A stretch of 64,000 nucleotides of DNA from positions 248,001-312,000 of the forward strand of contig NZ_FOWC01000004.1 of NCBI RefSeq assembly GCF_900115345.1, given 5' to 3'. Shown here piece after piece: positions 46,797 to 54,942 of this stretch (position 1 is the stretch's first letter; each line of letters starts with the position of its first letter). The DNA comes from Amycolatopsis rubida (GTDB lineage Bacteria; Actinomycetota; Actinomycetes; Mycobacteriales; Pseudonocardiaceae). The notes beneath the pieces are model-generated. The model worked only from the letters and a program-made list of their open reading frames with translations, made no database searches and had not been told where the DNA came from. A program made the position numbers and the translations under genes.

Positions 46797-47585
46797 ATGA
46801 ACACTCCGAAAGCGGCTGGTCACGTCCTTCTCGCAGCGACTGTTATCGCTTTGTCGACTCCAGCTCCCGCCTGGGCCAAACCCCAGCACGGCAGGAGAGT
46901 GCTGGACAGACCGCTGACCTACCGCCTCTACGCGACCCGCGAAGGACTCGTCGGCGGCACCACCTCGAGCGGGCACCGGATCACCGAACGAGACCATTTC
47001 GTCGCGCTCCCGTCGACGAAAACGGTGTCCGCCAAGGGAAGAGGGACCTTCACCGTCCGGGTCTGCCGCACCGACGGCACGCGCTGCGAATACGCGCCCG
47101 TGTGGGATGTCGGGCCGTGGAACGAACACGACGACTACTGGAACCCCGCCGATCGGCGCGCGACGTTCGGTTCGCTGCCGCAAGGCGTGCCGGAAGCACA
47201 AGCGGCCTTCCAAGACGGTTTCAACGGCGGCAAGGACGAACGCGGCCGCACCGTGCGCAATCCAGCCGGTCTCGACCTGGCCGACGGCACGTTCTGGGAC
47301 GGTCTCGGCCTCAACGGCAACAGCTACGTGGACGTCACTTTCCTGTGGACCGGCAGTGCGCCGGCCACCGGCGTGGTAACCGGCGGAGCCCCGCTGGTCG
47401 TGCGCACGTCCGCGAGCAACGACGCGCCGCCAGCCGGATTGGCCGCCGATGCCGCTCAGGTGCCGATCGAGTGTTCCGTGCGAGGTGATTCGGTGGACGG
47501 AACGACCCGCTGGAACCGGATCGGCCCCGGGCACTATGTGTCCGGGGCCCACCTCCGAGCCGACGCGGCCGTGCCCGCCTGCTGA
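46797..47585 (+). CDS. Secreted protein with double-psi beta-barrel-like and SH3-like parts
   Basis: 262 aa from the ATG at 46797; signal peptide to AWA near residue 27. The centre (CEYAPVWDVGPWNEHDDYWNP ... FQDGFNGGKDERGRTV ... LDLADGTFWDGLGLNGNSYV) has the VxDxGPW element seen in RlpA/expansin-type barrels. The last 50 residues (IECSVRGDSVDGTTRWNRIGPGHYVSGAHL) look like a bacterial SH3 domain, and a Cys pair (IECS and final C) may close it. Probably cell-wall-associated; the assignment is from pattern, not from a search. Confidence 0.65.
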   Translation: MNTPKAAGHVLLAATVIALSTPAPAWAKPQHGRRVLDRPLTYRLYATREGLVGGTTSSGHRITERDHFVALPSTKTVSAKGRGTFTVRVCRTDGTRCEYAPVWDVGPWNEHDDYWNPADRRATFGSLPQGVPEAQAAFQDGFNGGKDERGRTVRNPAGLDLADGTFWDGLGLNGNSYVDVTFLWTGSAPATGVVTGGAPLVVRTSASNDAPPAGLAADAAQVPIECSVRGDSVDGTTRWNRIGPGHYVSGAHLRADAAVPAC

Positions 47586-47588
47586 GGC

Positions 47589-48047
47589 TCAGTGATGGTG
47601 GTGGGCATGCACGACGGCGTGCCCGCGTCCGCGGCCGATCATCCACTTGTTGACCGGAACCGTGACCACGAAGGCGATCGCGAGCGACAACGCCAGCGAC
47701 AGCCAGAACAAACCGCTCGACAATCCCGCGTCCATCGCTCCCGGAATCGCCACGACGACGGTGTTGTCGATGACTTCCATGACCGCGATCGACACCGTGT
47801 CGGCGGCGAGCGCGACCTTGAAAGCTGCACCGAGCGCGAGGCCCGACTTGAGCACGCCGCGCATGGTGAGGGCGTAGCCGAAGACGAACGCCAGCACGAT
47901 GGACAGCACCACAGTGGCCGCGTTGTGCAGGCCGAACGCGGTGCCGAGAACCATGCCGAGCACTTCGCCGATGGCACAGCCGGTGAGGCAGTGCAGCGTC
48001 GCTTGGGCGGCGGTGGACCAAGACGCGCCGTGCTGGTGTTCGTTCAT
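47589..48047 (-). CDS. DUF4396 membrane protein with His-rich tail, probably copper-related
   Basis: 152 aa from the ATG at 48047; the longer open frame crosses the operator and is unlikely. Four membrane segments (CLTGCAIGEVLGMVLGTAFG, VVLSIVLAFVFGYALTM, and two more). The N-terminus MNEHQH and C-terminus HAVVHAHHHH are His-rich, consistent with metal binding. A CsoR-type operator lies 10 bases upstream of the start, so copper-induced expression is likely. Confidence 0.82.
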   Translation of the reverse strand: MNEHQHGASWSTAAQATLHCLTGCAIGEVLGMVLGTAFGLHNAATVVLSIVLAFVFGYALTMRGVLKSGLALGAAFKVALAADTVSIAVMEVIDNTVVVAIPGAMDAGLSSGLFWLSLALSLAIAFVVTVPVNKWMIGRGRGHAVVHAHHHH

Positions 48048-48056
48048 GCCGCCGAC

Positions 48057-48075
48057 TATACCCCTGCGGGGTATA
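48057..48075. promoter_or_regulatory. CsoR-type copper operator
   Basis: TATACCCCTGCGGGGTATA is a perfect palindrome with a 3-base centre, matching the GTATACCCC..GGGGTATAC pattern of CsoR/RicR sites. It is immediately upstream of the DUF4396 gene and divergent from the aminopeptidase gene. Confidence 0.75.
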
Positions 48076-48147
48076 TGCCGCACAAGGTCGCCCGATGTGA
48101 TGACTGTCGCCCGGCCGCTGCGGCGAATCGGTATAACCGGAAGTGTG

Positions 48148-49611
48148 GTGATCAACTCGGCGCGTCGGTGCGCCACCGCATTCGTCCTCGTTCTCCTTCT
48201 AGGAAGCTTCCTCAGCGCCCCGGCCGCCAGCGCGCGCACGTCCTCGCTCAAGTGGGGCGCGTGCCCGGCCGGGACGCCGCGGCAGGTGTCGTGCGCGAGC
48301 CTGCGGGTGCCGCTCGACTACGCGAAACCGGACGGGAAGCAGATCACCCTCACCGTGTCCGGCATGGGCAGTCTCAGCTCGCCGCATTTCCTGCTGGTGA
48401 ACCCTGGCGGACCGGGCGCGTCCGGGCTGGGCACCGAGAAGCTCGTGTTCAGCCAGCTGCCGCAGGACGTCGCTCAGCAGTACGCGGTGTTCAGCTTCGA
48501 TCCGCGCGGAATCGGGGCGAGCACACCGGTTTCCTGTGGCGACACCTCGAAACTCGCGCCGCATCCGGCGGCGCCGTACCAACCGGCAGACCTGCCGCAG
48601 GAGCGGCACCGCGAGGACCTGGCCAAGCAGATCGCGGCATACTGCGCGGCGAACGGGAAAGACCTGCTGCAGCAGGTCACCACCGAGAACGCGGCGCGCG
48701 ACATGGATCGGATCCGCGAAGCGCTCGGCAAGGACAAGATCGACTACCTCGGTTACTCCTACGGCACCAAGCTCGGCGCCACGTACGCGACCCTGTTCCC
48801 GGCGCACACCGGCCGGATGATCCTGGACAGCGTCGTCGACCCGACGGTCACCACGTATCACACGCAATTCCAGCAAAACGCGGCCCTGCAAGCGCGGGCC
48901 GGGCAACTGTTCGCCTGGACCGCGGCGCGCGACAGCACGTATCACCTCGGCACCACCGCGGCCGAGGTCAAGGCCGCGTGGAGCGAGCTGCGCGAGAAAC
49001 TCGCGGCACAACCGGCGGACGGCAAGACCGGAGTGTCCGAATTGGACGATCTGCTGGCGTCCGCGATGTACGGCGACTGGGCCTGGCCGTCGCTGATGCA
49101 GGCGGTCGCGAGCCACCGCGGCGGGGATTCGGCCGGGCTGAACGTCGCCGCCGGACAGGCCCAGTACGCGGTCGATCCCGGTCAGCTCGCCTACAACTGC
49201 GCCGACGCGGGCTGGCCGCGCACCTGGGCGGCCTGGCACGCGGACACCGCGAAGTCGGCGACGTCCGCGCCGCTGTTCGCCTGGCTCAACAGCTGGTACA
49301 GCGCGCCGTGCGCGTTCTGGCAGGTCCCGGCGACGCCCGAGGTCCGGATCGGGTCGGCTTCCGTTCCGCCGATCCTGTTGCTGCAGGGGAAGGACGACCC
49401 AGCGACGCCACTGGTCGGCGCACAGCGGATGCACCGGGTGCTGCGCGGGTCGAGCCTGCTCGTCGACGGCGGCGGCAACCACGCGGCCTACCTCAACGAG
49501 CCCAACCCGTGCGTCGACGACAAGGCCGCGCACTACCTGCTGACCGGTGAACTCCCCCAGGACGGGACGTGTCCGGCGGGCGGAGAGGAGGCTGCGCCGT
49601 CCGGCGGTTGA
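48148..49611 (+). CDS. Secreted alpha/beta-hydrolase, tripeptidyl aminopeptidase type
   Basis: 487 aa from the GTG at 48148; in-frame starts at 48100 (ATG) and 48145 are possible, but 48148 gives a normal 29-residue signal peptide ending APAASA. NPGGPGASG is the oxyanion/GGPG element of proline-iminopeptidase-like S33 enzymes; nucleophile in YLGYSYGTKLGATYA, Asp in GKDDPATP, His in GGGNHAAY. It should release N-terminal tripeptides outside the cell, like Streptomyces Tap. Confidence 0.9.
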   Translation: MINSARRCATAFVLVLLLGSFLSAPAASARTSSLKWGACPAGTPRQVSCASLRVPLDYAKPDGKQITLTVSGMGSLSSPHFLLVNPGGPGASGLGTEKLVFSQLPQDVAQQYAVFSFDPRGIGASTPVSCGDTSKLAPHPAAPYQPADLPQERHREDLAKQIAAYCAANGKDLLQQVTTENAARDMDRIREALGKDKIDYLGYSYGTKLGATYATLFPAHTGRMILDSVVDPTVTTYHTQFQQNAALQARAGQLFAWTAARDSTYHLGTTAAEVKAAWSELREKLAAQPADGKTGVSELDDLLASAMYGDWAWPSLMQAVASHRGGDSAGLNVAAGQAQYAVDPGQLAYNCADAGWPRTWAAWHADTAKSATSAPLFAWLNSWYSAPCAFWQVPATPEVRIGSASVPPILLLQGKDDPATPLVGAQRMHRVLRGSSLLVDGGGNHAAYLNEPNPCVDDKAAHYLLTGELPQDGTCPAGGEEAAPSGG

Positions 49612-49709
49612 ACTCGCTTGCGTAACCGTTTGGTCGCGTTCGGTTGACCCCCTGCCGCCACTGGCCCTACCTTCGGCTGCCAGGTCACATAGCCGGGGAA
49701 CGGTGGGGG

Positions 49710-50723
49710 ATGCGAGGGCGGACCACAACGCTCGTGCTGGGCGCGGCGCTGGTGGCGACCGCGGCGGCGGTGGCGGGCAGTTGCTCGCCGGTCCTGTCGG
49801 ACTCGGCCCCGGAGCCGGCGAAAATCGCCTTCGTGCCGAAAATCGGCGGCATCCCGTACTTCGACGCGATGAATGCCGGCGGCATGGCGGCCGCCAACCG
49901 GCTCGGCGCGAAGTGGTCCCTCCGCGCCCCCGCGTCGGTCGATCCGGCCGCACAGACGGCGATCCTGCGCCAGCTCATCGCCGAACGCGTGGACGTCATC
50001 GCGGTCGCCCCGAACGATCCGGCGGAGCTGGCCCCGACGATCGCGGAGGCACGGGCGAAGGGCATTCACGTGCTCACCACCGACACCGACGCCGCCGGCT
50101 CCCAGCGCGAGGTCTTCGTGAACCAGACGACGGCCGAGGGCATCGGCTCGGCGCTGGTCGACTCGCTGATGAAGAAAACCGGCGGGACCGGCGAGTACGC
50201 GATCGTCTCGTGCGGGCACGCCGCGGCGAACCTCAACTGGTGGATCGAAGCCGAGAAAACGTATGCGGCACAACGCTATCCGCAAGCGAAGCTGGTCGAG
50301 ACGGTGTACGCCGACGAGGACACCACCACCGCCACGAAGCTGGCGAAGGAGATCCTCAACCGACATCCGAAGCTCACCGGCATGATCGGCCAGTGCACCA
50401 CGGCGACGCCCGGCATCGCGCGAGCGGTGCGTGATCAGCAAAAGATCGGCCAGGTCTTCACCGTCGGCACCGGCACGCCGCAGACGATGAAGCCGTACCT
50501 GGTCGACGGTTCCTGCTCCATGACGGTGCTGTGGAACGTCGAATCCCTCGGCTACCTCACCGCCTGGACCGCCGAGCAGCTCGCGACCGGCACCCCGCTG
50601 CGGCCCAAGAACAACGTGAGCCCGGAGCTCCCCGCGGTGCGCTACGACGCGGCCACCCGGACGGTCCTGCTCGGCGATCCCCTGCTGATCACGCAGAACA
50701 ACGTGGATCAGTTCAAGTACTGA
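49710..50723 (+). CDS. Sugar ABC transporter substrate-binding lipoprotein (RhaS/LsrB-like)
   Basis: 337 aa from the ATG at 49710 with GGTGGGG upstream. The N-terminal hydrophobic stretch ends AVAGSC, a weak lipobox. Mature part: periplasmic-binding-protein type I (IAFVPKIGGIPYFDAMNAGG ... RVDVIAVAPNDPAELAPTIAEARAKGIHVLTTDTDA). Similar proteins bind rhamnose, autoinducer-2 or pentoses. No permease or ATPase gene is beside it, so it is an orphan binding protein here. Confidence 0.88.
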   Translation: MRGRTTTLVLGAALVATAAAVAGSCSPVLSDSAPEPAKIAFVPKIGGIPYFDAMNAGGMAAANRLGAKWSLRAPASVDPAAQTAILRQLIAERVDVIAVAPNDPAELAPTIAEARAKGIHVLTTDTDAAGSQREVFVNQTTAEGIGSALVDSLMKKTGGTGEYAIVSCGHAAANLNWWIEAEKTYAAQRYPQAKLVETVYADEDTTTATKLAKEILNRHPKLTGMIGQCTTATPGIARAVRDQQKIGQVFTVGTGTPQTMKPYLVDGSCSMTVLWNVESLGYLTAWTAEQLATGTPLRPKNNVSPELPAVRYDAATRTVLLGDPLLITQNNVDQFKY

Positions 50724-50729
50724 CGGTCC

Positions 50730-52289
50730 TCAGCGCACGTCGACGGTCACCGTCAGCGTGCGCGTCCGCGCCGGCAGCTTCGTCATGTCCACCTTCAGGT
50801 ACTCGCCGTCGTCCTGACGGCCGTTCGGCTGCGTCTTGGCGTGCAGGGTGTAGGGAGCCGCCGAGTTCGCGACACCGTCGATGCCGAAGTCGCTGTCGTT
50901 GCTGATCACCACGGTGCGGCCGCCGTCGGTCGTCGCGACGCCTTCGACCTTGTCGTGACCGAAGAAGCCGCCGCTCGGGTCGAGCCCGGTCACCAGGCCG
51001 CCGACGTCGAGGAACAGCTTCTTCGCCGCGGGCGTCACACCGACCTTCGCCAGCGCGTCAGCGGCCTCCGCGGTGGTGGCCTTGCCGACGTACGCTTCGA
51101 TGCTCTTGCCACCGTCGACGAGCAGCCCGCCCTTGGCCGCATCGTAAGTCGCGCCCGGCACCTTCGCCGCCGATCCGAGGTCGGTCGCCTTGCTCAGGTC
51201 GATCTCGAACAGCTTCTTGTACGCGCCTGGCCCGGCATTACCGTCACGCTCGTCCACGAGGAACCGGGTGGCCGACAGCGCGGTGATCTCGGAGACCGCG
51301 GTACTGGTCTCGCCCGGGTTGTCGAGCAGATAGGCGTACTCGTGCGTGGCACGGGTCTTCAGGTCGACAGTCACGATCCGCAGCGCAGGAACTTTACTGG
51401 GCTTCTTCGTGAGATCCGGCTGCTGCAGCGCGGATTGCATGATTCCGACGAGTGTCCGGCCGTCCGGCGTGAGCGCGAGGCCCTCCATGCCCTTGTTCGG
51501 CACGCGGTTCTTCAGTTCCTCCGGCAGCGAACCGTCGAACGGCGAGAGCCGTTCGACCGCACGGCCGTCCGCGCGGAAGTGCGTGATGAACGGGCCGTAC
51601 TCGTCCGATACCCAGAACGTCCCGTCGCGTTGCGCGACGAGCCCTTCGGAGTCGTAGCCGTTCGGCGACGCGGGCAGTTTCGCGCCGCTGAGGTCCACGA
51701 TGGTCTCGCCGGTGTTCGCCAGGGTGTTGACCTGGCCGTTGTACGGGGACCCGTCGGCCGCACGCAGCGGAATACTCCGCTCCAGTACGGCTTTCCCGCC
51801 CCTGAGCCGGAACTTGCCGATGGCGGGCGTGAACGACGGCAGCGGTTCCACTTTGGACCCATCCGGCGCGTCGACGTTCGGCCCGCGGTCGGTGAGCCCG
51901 TAGAACTCGTCGCGCGAACCTGGCACCGGAGTGAGCGCCGACCCGTACCCGCCGCCGGTGATCTTGACGCCACCGACAGTGCCGAGCGGCGGCAAGTCCG
52001 TCGGATACAGCCGGACCGCGTCGCTCACGGTGAAAGTGAACGTGTCGCGGCCGGTGAACCCGGCGGCGGGCGTGTAGCGGAACGATCCGTCCGGGCCGAT
52101 GACCAGTGCGCCGTGTCCAGGATCGGTGTGCCGGACCACCGCACCGTCGCGCTGAGCGTCGCCACGCACCTGCAGCGTGTGCCCGGCCCGCACCCGGTAA
52201 TGGTCGTCCGGGCGGCCCTTGGCCTCGGCCGGTCCCGCGGCGGCCAGCGGCAGCACCAGCGCGACCAACCCGATCTTCACGCTTTTCAT
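50730..52289 (-). CDS. Secreted esterase-like/phytase-like protein with N-terminal Ig-like domain
   Basis: 519 aa with signal peptide (ending PAEAKG). Residues about 28-95 form a cadherin/Big-type tandem-like domain ([13 protein letters not shown] ... [22 protein letters not shown]). The rest is the esterase-like activity of phytase family (PF13449): [66 protein letters not shown]. Predicted beta-propeller that hydrolyses phosphate esters or related substrates. Its ribosome site overlaps a hairpin at 52301-52329. Confidence 0.85.
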   Translation of the reverse strand: MKSVKIGLVALVLPLAAAGPAEAKGRPDDHYRVRAGHTLQVRGDAQRDGAVVRHTDPGHGALVIGPDGSFRYTPAAGFTGRDTFTFTVSDAVRLYPTDLPPLGTVGGVKITGGGYGSALTPVPGSRDEFYGLTDRGPNVDAPDGSKVEPLPSFTPAIGKFRLRGGKAVLERSIPLRAADGSPYNGQVNTLANTGETIVDLSGAKLPASPNGYDSEGLVAQRDGTFWVSDEYGPFITHFRADGRAVERLSPFDGSLPEELKNRVPNKGMEGLALTPDGRTLVGIMQSALQQPDLTKKPSKVPALRIVTVDLKTRATHEYAYLLDNPGETSTAVSEITALSATRFLVDERDGNAGPGAYKKLFEIDLSKATDLGSAAKVPGATYDAAKGGLLVDGGKSIEAYVGKATTAEAADALAKVGVTPAAKKLFLDVGGLVTGLDPSGGFFGHDKVEGVATTDGGRTVVISNDSDFGIDGVANSAAPYTLHAKTQPNGRQDDGEYLKVDMTKLPARTRTLTVTVDVR

Positions 52290-52300
52290 CGGCTTTCTCC

Positions 52301-52329
52301 TCCTCTGGCGTCGTTTCGACGCCAGAGGA
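52301..52329 (-). promoter_or_regulatory. 5'-leader hairpin sequestering part of the Shine-Dalgarno
   Basis: TCCTCTGGCGTCG and its exact complement with a 3-base loop, 12 bases before the ATG at 52289. On the minus strand the 3' arm ends AGAGGA and is followed by GGAG, so half of the AGGAGGAG ribosome site is paired in the stem. Could be an RNA thermometer-like or protein-responsive translational switch. Confidence 0.65.
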
Positions 52330-52379
52330 AGTCTTGACGGCCGAGTTGGACAACGTCCGTCATCGAGACGACTGCCGCG

Positions 52380-53660
52380 TTAACGAGCACGCCGTGCTCG
52401 AGCCGCTACTGCACCTCCCCCGACGATCAGCAGGACCGCCGTAATGCCCCAGCGCCGCTGCTTCTTGACGTTGTTCCGTGCTTTCGCCGCGCGTTTCTCG
52501 GGCGGTTTCTGGATGGCCTTCACCGGCTCGGCACGTGGCGGTGCCGGGGGTTGGGGCATCGGTATCTGCCGGATCATCACGTCCGGCGGTTGCGGGGACA
52601 GGATGACCGGATTCGGCATGGTGGGTGGCAGGGAGGACGGCGTTGACGATGAGGGCGGCAGCGTGGGGCTCGCCGAGGACGGCGGCGGGGACGGCGTAGT
52701 CGACGGCGTCGGGGACGGGGACGGCGTGGTCGACGGCGTCGGGGACGGGGACGTCGGCGACGAGGGTGGCGACGAGGTCGTCGGCGGGGCCGAGGACGAC
52801 GGAGGCGGTGGGGGTGGCGGAGGCGGCGGCGGGGGTTCCGCCAAACACCCGGCACCGTCGGACATCGCCAACGGCGGTCCAGTACTCACCTCCACTGCGC
52901 CGTCGTCGTCCAGCCGGTACGTGACGCTCCTCCCGTCGATCCAGTTCGCGGTCGCGTAGAGCTTGCGGTCCGGCCCGAACACGACGGCACCGTAAGTCGC
53001 CTCCGGAAACTGCTCCCCCGGTACCTTCGCGACCTTCCCGCTCACCGGATTCACCGTGACCACCGCGCCCTCGCCCGTGGACGAAACCCCGTACAGCAGA
53101 CCGTCTTCCGGGTTGTACGCGAAATCGTCGACGCCCGCCGCGAGCCACCACGGATGCAGCAACACCGGCCCGGTCGCAGTGAGATAGCCGGAGCTGCGAG
53201 GGTCAACGTCCACTGTGTACAGACTGGTCGCCCGCTTCACGTACCAAGAATTGCCGGACATCGCCCCGGCCGTCGCGCCGGTCACCCAGCTCCACACGCC
53301 GTGGTGCGTTTCGCGGCCGACCGCGCCGAGGTCGGTCAACTCGCCGCCGGAGTCGATCCGCACCGCGTGCCAGCCGTCGTGAAAGCGTCCGTCGGCGACG
53401 CCGTACGTCACGTCCTGCGCCGCCGAATACGCGATGGCATTCAGTGCGAAGGGACTGTGGTGCAACAGATGTCGCGAGCCGGAGGGCAAGGTCAGCCGCA
53501 CAATGCCGGACGACCTCCCATCACGGCTTTCGACCTGGAGCACCCGGCAGGACGTCGCGGCCGCGCGCTGGCGGGCCGGAGCCAGCCACCCGGACGCGAC
53601 GAGCAGCCCGGCGACCGCGGCCGCGGCGGCCACCACAGTCAGGTACCGGGAACCTCGCAC
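52380..53660 (-). CDS. Wall-spanning proline-rich surface protein with propeller-like ectodomain
   Basis: 426 aa from a GTG. N-terminal membrane/signal segment (LTVVAAAAAVAGLLVASGW), then a repeat-containing ectodomain (AYSAAQDVTYGVADGRFHDGW ... ATGPVLLHPWWLAAGVDDFAYNPEDG) resembling a DUF6923-like beta-propeller. Next come 12 prolines, a Ser/Thr/Pro spacer (about 285-365), a basic stretch, and a C-terminal membrane helix with basic end (GITAVLLIVGGGAVAARARRAR). Probably surface-displayed. Follows the DUF4239 gene by three bases. Confidence 0.7.
   Translation of the reverse strand: MRGSRYLTVVAAAAAVAGLLVASGWLAPARQRAAATSCRVLQVESRDGRSSGIVRLTLPSGSRHLLHHSPFALNAIAYSAAQDVTYGVADGRFHDGWHAVRIDSGGELTDLGAVGRETHHGVWSWVTGATAGAMSGNSWYVKRATSLYTVDVDPRSSGYLTATGPVLLHPWWLAAGVDDFAYNPEDGLLYGVSSTGEGAVVTVNPVSGKVAKVPGEQFPEATYGAVVFGPDRKLYATANWIDGRSVTYRLDDDGAVEVSTGPPLAMSDGAGCLAEPPPPPPPPPPPPSSSAPPTTSSPPSSPTSPSPTPSTTPSPSPTPSTTPSPPPSSASPTLPPSSSTPSSLPPTMPNPVILSPQPPDVMIRQIPMPQPPAPPRAEPVKAIQKPPEKRAAKARNNVKKQRRWGITAVLLIVGGGAVAARARRAR
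52691..52750. repeat. 30-base tandem repeat in the proline-rich spacer
   Basis: Two copies of a 30-base unit (one mismatch) within the Pro/Ser/Thr spacer of the surface protein; each unit encodes a ten-residue PSPTPSTTPS-like segment. Copy number may vary between strains. Confidence 0.85.
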
Positions 53661-53663
53661 CGG

Positions 53664-54425
53664 TCAGCCGAGCCGCGAGATCGCCGAGGTGAACGCGTCC
53701 GGATGCACATTCGCGCCTCCGGCATAAGGATTCTGCAGCTGGTAAATCGCGTACAACAGCAGGACGATCGTGCCGGCCAGCGTCGACACGATCACCAGGT
53801 GCGCGGCCATCCGCGTGCCGCCGAAGAGGTTGGGCAGCAGGATCGAGATGACGCTGCCGAGGATGAGCGCGAACCACATCACCGAGCCGACGCCGTCGGT
53901 TTCCGCACCGGTGAGCCGGGTCTGCCGGGCCTGGTAGACCTGCCAGAGCTGGTCGGCGGCGTCCTTCTTCCGGTCGTTCGTCCAGTCGTCGCTGGCCTGT
54001 GCGCCGGCGACGACGCGGCGCATCTGGTCGAGCTGCGTCCAGCCGGTGTCCGGGAGCGGCCCGTCGTCGATGAGCCGGGGCCATTCCTGCTTCGACACCG
54101 TCGTCGCGTACGCGATGGCCAGATGCCGCACCTGCTCGCCGGTGTCACCAGGCAGCGCCTGGGCCGACCAGGTGGCGGCGACCAGGCCTTCCGCCTCGGT
54201 GTAGGAACCCTCGCGCGTCGCTGTGACGGCGTCGAAGAGCGAGATCAGCACGAACGCGACCAGCACCGCGTGCAGCCCGCCGACGATGGTGAACACCTGC
54301 CCCGCGGCGTCGTTGTTGTCGCGGCGGCCCTCGTCCCAGCCGAAGCGCCGGACGAGATAGCCGATCACCGCGGCCGCGATCGCCGCGCCGACGACCCAGA
54401 ACACCCCGGTCACGTAGACTTTCAT
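53664..54425 (-). CDS. DUF4239 membrane protein
   Basis: 253 aa. N-terminal two and C-terminal two membrane segments flank a soluble helical middle (ATTVSKQEWPRLIDDGPLP ... GAETDGVGSVMWFALILGSVIS). It matches the DUF4239 (bestrophin-like) pattern, with FTIVGGLHAVLVAFVLISLFDA. Upstream of and coupled to the Pro-rich surface protein; the two may form an envelope pair. Function is not established. Confidence 0.78.
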   Translation of the reverse strand: MKVYVTGVFWVVGAAIAAAVIGYLVRRFGWDEGRRDNNDAAGQVFTIVGGLHAVLVAFVLISLFDAVTATREGSYTEAEGLVAATWSAQALPGDTGEQVRHLAIAYATTVSKQEWPRLIDDGPLPDTGWTQLDQMRRVVAGAQASDDWTNDRKKDAADQLWQVYQARQTRLTGAETDGVGSVMWFALILGSVISILLPNLFGGTRMAAHLVIVSTLAGTIVLLLYAIYQLQNPYAGGANVHPDAFTSAISRLG

Positions 54426-54870
54426 CCGGTTCCTTTCGCGCGGGAAATACGCTGGCCGACGCTATCCAGCCGATTCCGGAACAGACAACGGAGAAACCCG
54501 CGATTCAGCCGGGTGGCCGTCCGCGGCCGCCGGGGTTCGCCGGATCGGAGCAGCGGCCCGGATACGCGTTCCCCCCATTGCTCTTGCCTGGCAAGGAAAA
54601 AGCTCGGATACCGGTCGCGCGCACTCGACCGGGTTACGGCAGCAGACTCACGGTGACGCACTTATCGTTGTCGACCGGACAACAGCACCGGCGATGTCCG
54701 AAAAGGAGGTTCGGCAAACAGGTGAATCGCACTCGGCTACCCGATCGAGTGATTGTCGAGATCATCCGCCTTGCTATGTTGATGCGCGGCACCGCTTACG
54801 ATTCGCATTCCTCTCCCGGAAAACACCGCTCCGCCGTGTCCCGGCGTTTTCGACGTTAGGTGGTTTCGCA
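54426..54870. other. 445-base intergenic region upstream of the GGPP synthase
   Basis: Divergent gap between DUF4239 and the coupled upstream ORF. No gene of normal codon bias is visible. It is less GC-rich than its surroundings and contains a candidate sigma-70-type promoter (54753-54780) and a GAAAACACCG/CGGCGTTTTC imperfect inverted repeat near 54817-54850 that could be an operator or leader hairpin. Confidence 0.6.
54753..54780 (+). promoter_or_regulatory. Candidate promoter for the GGPP synthase operon
   Basis: TTGTCG, 16 bases, TATGTT. The -10 is three of four conserved bases from TATAAT and the -35 fits TTGACA loosely. About 90 bases upstream of the coupled short ORF. Confidence 0.45.
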
Positions 54871-54942
54871 GTGATCGTCCCGAACCCCTCCGCACTGTCC
54901 ACTGTGGCCGCGGCGCTGCGTCCGGAAGCGGAAGACCGATGA
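54871..54942 (+). CDS. 23-codon upstream ORF coupled to the GGPP synthase
   Basis: GTG start with AGGTGG seven bases upstream, a much better ribosome site than that of the synthase itself. The 23-residue peptide reads MIVPNPSALSTVAAALRP and ends GAAGCGGAAGACCGATGA, sharing ATGA with the synthase start. Codon usage is GC3-rich, unlike the DNA before it. It may drive translation of the synthase, be a remnant of a former upstream gene, or be a leader. Confidence 0.55.
   Translation: MIVPNPSALSTVAAALRPEAEDR

Noticed and set aside
46797..54425. The run of secreted proteins as a secondary-metabolite cluster governed by the SARP regulator
   Set aside because: None of the genes encodes a synthase, carrier protein or tailoring enzyme; orientations alternate and domains are envelope or hydrolytic.
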